Shown: positions 6,593 through 10,471 of the stretch, one piece after another
Numbering within the stretch: the first letter of the stretch is position 1
How the letters are laid out: each line of letters begins with the position of its first letter
Source of the DNA: CAZNLL01 sp964573885
GTDB lineage: Bacteria > Desulfobacterota > DSM-4660 > Desulfatiglandales > Desulfatiglandaceae
Assembly (NCBI GenBank): GCA_964573885.1
Contig: CAZNLL010000131.1
Coordinates: 1 to 10,471 of the forward strand
Direction of reading: 5' to 3'
Length of the DNA stretch: 10,471 bases
The notes under the pieces: model-generated
The model's input: only the letters and a program-made list of their open reading frames with translations
What the model was told of the DNA's origin: nothing
Databases searched by the model: none
Made by a program: the position numbers and the translations under genes

Positions 6593-7084
6593 CTATTTTT
6601 TCTTTTTGGGCGGGGGCACGATCTTGAGGACCGACGTGGCGGTCCTGTCAGATTCCAGACCCGTCGCCTTGATGTCGTAATCACCCGGTGGAATGGGCCT
6701 GGCCTCTTTAAAGTTGGGCTTCAACGTGGGCGTCCAGCCCACCTGAAAGAACCAGTTAAGGGTGGCGACGGGTTTCATGGCCGCCGTGAAATCGCCTTTT
6801 TCATCGGCCGTCCCAATGGCAATGCCCACAGCTTTTTCCCCTTCCTGAAGCCCTTTCATTTTCAGGCCGGGGGGCAACATCATCTCTACAGAGATCATTT
6901 CACCGGGCGAAAACCCGGACCCCTTAAAGGTCACCGGCTTTTTGATCAGTGCCGGAGAAAGGAATGTTTCAGCCGGGATGACCTCCAGCGTGGCCACAGG
7001 CCCTGCGGTTGTTTGCAGGGTCTGACATCCCAATATCAGGACCGGGACAATTAAAAACAGCATAATGATCCTCGCGACTTTCAT
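6593..7084 (-). CDS. Small lipoprotein encoded inside the importer operon
   Basis: The 163-residue protein starts with a lipoprotein signal: Lys2 and Arg5, a hydrophobic run from 6 to 18, then lipobox I17-L18-G19-C20. The mature protein looks all-beta, with strands suggested by VTFKGSGFSPGEMISVEM and by GDYDIKATG, similar to a single immunoglobulin-like or IPT-like domain. It ends in PPPKKKK. No catalytic motif is visible. Residue 21 is Gln rather than Asp, so it may go to the outer membrane, though in this group that rule is uncertain. It lies 29 bp after the binding-protein gene and 37 bp before livF, with a strong GGAGG site before ATG7084, so it is very likely part of the importer transcript. 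It could tether or assist the binding protein, but its function is unknown. Confidence 0.8.
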   Translation of the reverse strand: MKVARIIMLFLIVPVLILGCQTLQTTAGPVATLEVIPAETFLSPALIKKPVTFKGSGFSPGEMISVEMMLPPGLKMKGLQEGEKAVGIAIGTADEKGDFTAAMKPVATLNWFFQVGWTPTLKPNFKEARPIPPGDYDIKATGLESDRTATSVLKIVPPPKKKK

Positions 7085-7113
7085 GGTCTGCCTCCTTTCA
7101 ACAGGGTACTTCG

Positions 7114-8328
7114 CTAGAATTTATGAAGGCTCACTGCATCCGGGGCCTTTCGCCAGTCCGTGATGGGAATGATTTTCCCGTCCTTTACCCGGTACATCTT
7201 AATCTCAAGACTCCCCCTTCTGGAGGTGGGACTATAGGCGCAGGGGCCTTGGATCCCGTTCTTTTTCAGCCCGGTGAGCTGTTGATAGGCCTTGTACACG
7301 TCGTCCGCCTTGATTTTGTCATATCCAACGGTTTCGAGGGCCTTTTTTACGCCGGCCACATAGGTCATGCCCCAGGACATCCCCATGCCGTAAACTTCAT
7401 TGAATGCGTCCATGGAACCCCTGTATTTTTTCCAGAGATCCGTCACGAAGGCATTGGACAAAGAATCCGTGCCCCTTTGATAAAAGGAGGTAATCACGGT
7501 CCCCTCCAGGGCCTCTGCGTGAATGCCGATGCCGAGGGCTGTAGGTCCCCAGTACCCGTTAAGGAACTGTATCCTTTTGGTAAGCCCTAGGGCATAAGCA
7601 TCCCGGATGATATTGGTCGGCGTGGGATCCACCCCGCCGGCCCAGATGTAGTTGGCTCCTCCCTTGTCCAGCCGGGTAAGATAGACATCGTGTTTAAGTG
7701 TGCCCGGTGGAAAATACTCGGGAGAAAGAAGCTTTATGCCCAGTTTCTCGGCGTACTCTTTCCCCCCTCGCAAGAGTTCTCTCCCGTAAGGATTGTCCCA
7801 GCTTATATATCCCACAACCGGGGCTCCTGAATTTCCTTTGGCCTTCCAATCCTGCATGACCCAATCCATGGCACTGGCGAAGGAGTCCTGGTAGGCGGGA
7901 CCCCAGATAAAGGTCCTCCCCAGGTGGGCCTGAAATTCACCGTCACCGGGAACAAGCTGGGCCCCTTTGTCCCTTTTGATGAGCCTGGACACGGCCTTTC
8001 CTATGCCCGTGCTGATGGAGTTGATCATCAACAGTCGCGGTGTCCTTCGGTAACGCTTGTATGCGGATACGGCCCTGGCAACGTCATAACGGGTATCAAT
8101 GCCTATAAACTTGATCTTAACACCGTTAACGCCGCCCTGGGAATTGATCTCTTTAATATAGTCTTCAAGGCCCATGTCTGCGGGAACATTCAGCCCTGCA
8201 ATGGGGCCTGTGTAATCAGCCAAACTCAGATAGGCCACCTCTTTGGCCAGGGAAGGAGAACTCAAACAAAACACACCCACCAATAAGGCCAAAAACAATG
8301 AGAAACAAAGATGACATCGTCTTTTCAT
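7114..8328 (-). CDS. livK: HAAT-family periplasmic substrate-binding protein (LivK type)
   Basis: The 404-residue precursor has a signal peptide (K2-R3-R4, hydrophobic 6-22, probable cut after SLA at 26-28). The mature protein is a type I periplasmic binding protein. It opens with the first strand EVAYLSLADYTGPIAG, then ADMGLEDYIKEINSQGGVNG, which is typical of HAAT receptors. Later parts include VVGYISWDNPYGRELL in the hinge region and NEVYGMGMSWGMTYV near the C-terminus. It would capture a small substrate and hand it to the LivH/LivM channel. The family covers branched-chain amino acids, amides, urea and aromatic or short carboxylates, and I cannot choose among them. ATG8328 is chosen because AAGGGGGG lies just upstream and the signal peptide starts there; the open frame to 8436 adds only a hydrophilic stretch. 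The gene follows livM after 113 bp, the largest gap in the operon. Confidence 0.88.
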   Translation of the reverse strand: MKRRCHLCFSLFLALLVGVFCLSSPSLAKEVAYLSLADYTGPIAGLNVPADMGLEDYIKEINSQGGVNGVKIKFIGIDTRYDVARAVSAYKRYRRTPRLLMINSISTGIGKAVSRLIKRDKGAQLVPGDGEFQAHLGRTFIWGPAYQDSFASAMDWVMQDWKAKGNSGAPVVGYISWDNPYGRELLRGGKEYAEKLGIKLLSPEYFPPGTLKHDVYLTRLDKGGANYIWAGGVDPTPTNIIRDAYALGLTKRIQFLNGYWGPTALGIGIHAEALEGTVITSFYQRGTDSLSNAFVTDLWKKYRGSMDAFNEVYGMGMSWGMTYVAGVKKALETVGYDKIKADDVYKAYQQLTGLKKNGIQGPCAYSPTSRRGSLEIKMYRVKDGKIIPITDWRKAPDAVSLHKF

Positions 8329-8419
8329 AATACCCCCCTTTTTTCCATTAAGATTAGCGTAATGTCTCTCGGCTTTCTCGTTACCACCCCCACTCTTTGT
8401 TTTTTTCAATTCCACCCGG

Positions 8420-8432
8420 GCGGAGAATCCGC
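8420..8432 (-). other. Short hairpin just after livM
   Basis: GCGGA and TCCGC form a 5-bp stem with a 3-nt loop, 9 nt after the livM stop, at the head of the 113-bp gap before livK. Hairpins at this place in other import operons can protect upstream RNA and let the binding-protein gene be expressed at a higher level. That role here is inference. No U tract follows, so it is not a clear terminator. Confidence 0.3.
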
Positions 8433-8441
8433 ACAAAAGGG

Positions 8442-9488
8442 TTAGTAAGCAAAAGGGTAAAGTCTGTAAGAGGCCTTGAAGATCTCCCAGCGATGGGCCA
8501 GGCCCCTGGGCTCAAAAATAAGAAATATGACCACCGCCAGGCCAAAGGCGATAAGCCCCATGGCCGCCGCGGGAGAGGTGCCGAGCCATGGGAACGCCTT
8601 GGCCAGAAGCGGTGAGGTGAACATGACCACTTCATTGAGTATCCGGATAAAAAGGACCCCGAAAAACACGCCCGGAATACTTCCCATACCGCCGACGATA
8701 AGCATCCCTACGTATTCGAGGGCGTGGAGCAGGGTGAACTGCTCTGTATTGACCACCGTAATCAAGTGGGCCCACAGGGAACCGGCGATGCCCGCATAAA
8801 AACAGGAGATGAAAAAGGCGAGCAGTTTATAATAGTATAAGTTGACCCCCATAACCTCTCCGGCCAGGTCATTGTCCCGGATGGCCACGAAGGCCCGGCC
8901 CACTTTGGTCCGGACCAGATTCCTGGCGGCAAAGGTCATGATAACCATGACCGTCATGATGATATAGTACATCCTTTCATCCGTGTCGAATTCGAACCCC
9001 CCCAAGGCGGGAGGCATGGGATAAAGTCCCTTGAATGATCCGGTTATGTCCAGGTGAAGGATGAGCCAGATCACCACGAAGTGTATGGCTATGGTTGCCA
9101 TGGCCAGGTACATGCCCTTGATCCTCAAGGAGGGGGCGCCTCCGATAATACCCACGGCCCCGGCCACCACGCCGGAAAGGGGCAGGGCAAGCCAGAAACA
9201 GAAGCCGAACTTCAGGGTGAGAACAGATGAGGTGTAAGCCCCGATAGCCATAAAGGCGGCCTGCCCGAAGGAGATCTGGCCGCAGTAACCGCTGACGATC
9301 TGCAACCCCAAAACGACAATAACGCTAATGGCCAGGAGGTTCATGAAACTGATGAGATAGTAAGAGCCGAAAAGGGGAAAGATATAGAGGAGGACCAGGG
9401 CGGATATGAGAATGGTCCAGTGTTGCCAGGTCCTGATGATTGCCATGTCCAGGGCGTAGCTTTTGTCAAATACTCCGCATGGCCGCAT
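8442..9488 (-). CDS. livM: LivM-type ABC transporter permease
   Basis: The 348-residue inner-membrane protein has about eight to ten hydrophobic segments and the LivM hallmarks: VSGYCGQISFGQAAFMAIGA near 65-84, SLRIKGMYLAMATIA near 119-133, the cytoplasmic loop RTKVGRAFVAIRDNDLAGEVMG that contacts the ATPase, and GGMGSIPGVFFG near the C-terminus. The end, EPRGLAHRWEIFKASYRLYP, matches the C-terminal pattern I recall for deltaproteobacterial homologues. It pairs with LivH to form the channel. ATG9488 has AAAGGA 7 nt upstream and lies 2 bp beyond the livH stop, so the two are translationally coupled. The N-terminus RPCGVFDKSYALDMAI before the first membrane span looks genuine for this clade. 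Confidence 0.92.
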   Translation of the reverse strand: MRPCGVFDKSYALDMAIIRTWQHWTILISALVLLYIFPLFGSYYLISFMNLLAISVIVVLGLQIVSGYCGQISFGQAAFMAIGAYTSSVLTLKFGFCFWLALPLSGVVAGAVGIIGGAPSLRIKGMYLAMATIAIHFVVIWLILHLDITGSFKGLYPMPPALGGFEFDTDERMYYIIMTVMVIMTFAARNLVRTKVGRAFVAIRDNDLAGEVMGVNLYYYKLLAFFISCFYAGIAGSLWAHLITVVNTEQFTLLHALEYVGMLIVGGMGSIPGVFFGVLFIRILNEVVMFTSPLLAKAFPWLGTSPAAAMGLIAFGLAVVIFLIFEPRGLAHRWEIFKASYRLYPFAY

Positions 9489-9490
9489 GT

Positions 9491-10375
9491 TTATATCCTT
9501 TCAATGCGTACAAGGCCCAGGAGGCCGTATGGTCGGACGAGGAGGATGAAGAGGAGAACCACATAGGCCGCCACATCCTTGAAGCCTCCTCCTACAAGGG
9601 GGTCGATATATGCAGCGCCCACGTTTTCAACGACGCCCAGAAACAGGCCTACCAAAAGGGCCCCGAGCAGAGAATCAAGACCCCCGCACATGGCGACGAT
9701 GAGTCCGTTAATTCCGATATAGGGGAGCATGTAATACACGTCCATCACGTTTGCCGTTGCAATTCCCGCCACAGCTGCGGCGATTCCCGAAAGGATCCAT
9801 ATGTAAGAAAAAATGGTCTTGACCACAATACCCGCACTCTGGGCCAGACGGTGATCCTCTGCCGTGGCCCGCATGCCGAGGCCGACTTTTGTGTACTTGA
9901 ACAGGAGGGAGAGACCGCCGAAAAGAAGGAGGGCCACCAAAAAGCCGATCAGTTGATTGATGGGCAGGGAAATTCCTCCGAGGTCAAGGTTGCCTTTGGG
10001 CAAGAAAGGGGGAAGGGATCTCGATCCCCCTTTCAGGTAAAGGACAAACACCCCTTCAAGGACCAGGAAGACGGCAAAGGTCATGAGGAAAGCGGTAAAA
10101 AGGGGTTGGCCTATGAGAGGACGGAGGGTCAGCCTTTCAATAAGGAGTCCCATAAGGGCCGTCAGGACGAATGAACCCAGGAGACTGATCCACAAAGGAA
10201 AGCCCAGTCCGCCCAGAAGGAGCCAGAAGAAAAGGGCTCCAAAGGCAACCATTTGGCCTTGGGCCAGGCTCACCACATGGGTGGCCTTGTAAATGAGTAC
10301 GATACCGGCCGCTACCAGGGCGTAAAGACTGCCTACCATGAGGCCCGTCACGGCTTGTTGAAGGAATTCAATCAT
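9491..10375 (-). CDS. livH: LivH-type ABC transporter permease
   Basis: The 294-residue inner-membrane protein has about eight hydrophobic segments. The N-terminus (TGLMVGSLYALVAAGIVLIY) and VVSLAQGQMVAFGA near 34-47 are typical LivH, as is the cytoplasmic coupling loop YTKVGLGMRATAEDHRLAQS near 160-180. So is the late motif GLIVAMCGGLDSLLGALLVG. With LivM it forms the substrate channel of a HAAT importer. ATG10375 is preceded by a strong GGGAGG site 5 nt away and is the first gene of the operon seen in this window. LivG, the usual second ATPase, is not found anywhere in the window and may lie upstream, past the right edge. Confidence 0.92.
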   Translation of the reverse strand: MIEFLQQAVTGLMVGSLYALVAAGIVLIYKATHVVSLAQGQMVAFGALFFWLLLGGLGFPLWISLLGSFVLTALMGLLIERLTLRPLIGQPLFTAFLMTFAVFLVLEGVFVLYLKGGSRSLPPFLPKGNLDLGGISLPINQLIGFLVALLLFGGLSLLFKYTKVGLGMRATAEDHRLAQSAGIVVKTIFSYIWILSGIAAAVAGIATANVMDVYYMLPYIGINGLIVAMCGGLDSLLGALLVGLFLGVVENVGAAYIDPLVGGGFKDVAAYVVLLFILLVRPYGLLGLVRIERI

Positions 10376-10419
10376 CTTTCCTCCCGAGGTATCCCAGTGG
10401 CATTCTAAAGGGAATTTCT

Positions 10420-10448
10420 ATTATAATTTTATTATTTACCTTATACAT
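10420..10448 (-). promoter_or_regulatory. Possible promoter upstream of livH
   Basis: The gap before livH turns AT-rich at 10412-10446. On the reverse strand it holds a perfect TATAAT (10425-10420). The hexamer 17 nt upstream, ATGTAT (10448-10443), is a poor -35, so activation or a different sigma factor may be needed. Transcription would start near 10413, about 37 nt before ATG10375. The rest of the 96 bp up to the window edge shows nothing else clear. Confidence 0.35.
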
Positions 10449-10471
10449 CCGTTACGTGGATAGCGGTCTGG

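Noticed and set aside
8376..8407. Possible internal promoter before livK (TTGAAA with TGGTAA, leftward)
   Set aside because: The -10 matches at only about two key positions, too weak to annotate.
9440..10174. Rightward open frame of 244 codons
   Set aside because: Lies opposite livH, whose membrane segments and motifs are unmistakable; the charged His/Lys/Glu-rich product is typical of an antisense shadow.

Overview
This window looks like chromosomal sequence from an anaerobic deltaproteobacterium (Desulfobacterota type). That is an inference from gene content: a CoA-disulfide-reductase-like flavoprotein, a five-gene branched-chain-amino-acid-type (HAAT/Liv) ABC transporter operon with a tailed LivF, and a Cys-rich DUF6901-like protein. 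Base composition is moderately GC-rich with strong GGAG-type ribosome binding sites. I see no tRNA, rRNA, insertion sequence, CRISPR array or phage gene.

Left part (1-2044). A eukaryotic-like protein kinase runs leftward off the window edge, so only its first ~253 residues are present. It is divergent from a rightward two-gene unit: a 245-residue DUF6901-like protein with a Cys cluster, then a 96-residue protein I do not recognise. The gap between the divergent genes holds two promoter-like elements facing away from each other, with small inverted repeats between and overlapping them.

Middle part (2080-5680). A leftward pair encodes a short-chain dehydrogenase/reductase followed by an exported Ntn-type amide hydrolase whose predicted nucleophile, Cys22, sits exactly at the predicted signal-peptidase cut. 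The SDR leader has a UUCG-capped hairpin and an alternative helix that covers the ribosome binding site. Divergent from the SDR is a rightward FAD/NAD(P) pyridine-nucleotide-disulfide oxidoreductase of the CoA-disulfide reductase family.

Right part (5761-10375). A leftward operon in transcription order: LivH-type permease, LivM-type permease, periplasmic binding protein (LivK type), a small lipoprotein with no recognised function, and the LivF-type ATPase with a basic C-terminal tail. The partner ATPase LivG is absent and may lie upstream, beyond 10471. The five proteins would form an inner-membrane importer for an amino-acid-like or small organic acid substrate; the sequence does not identify the substrate. 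The most unusual points are the lipoprotein inside the importer operon, the SDR leader structure, the non-canonical kinase active site, and the coupling of hydrolase activation to export.
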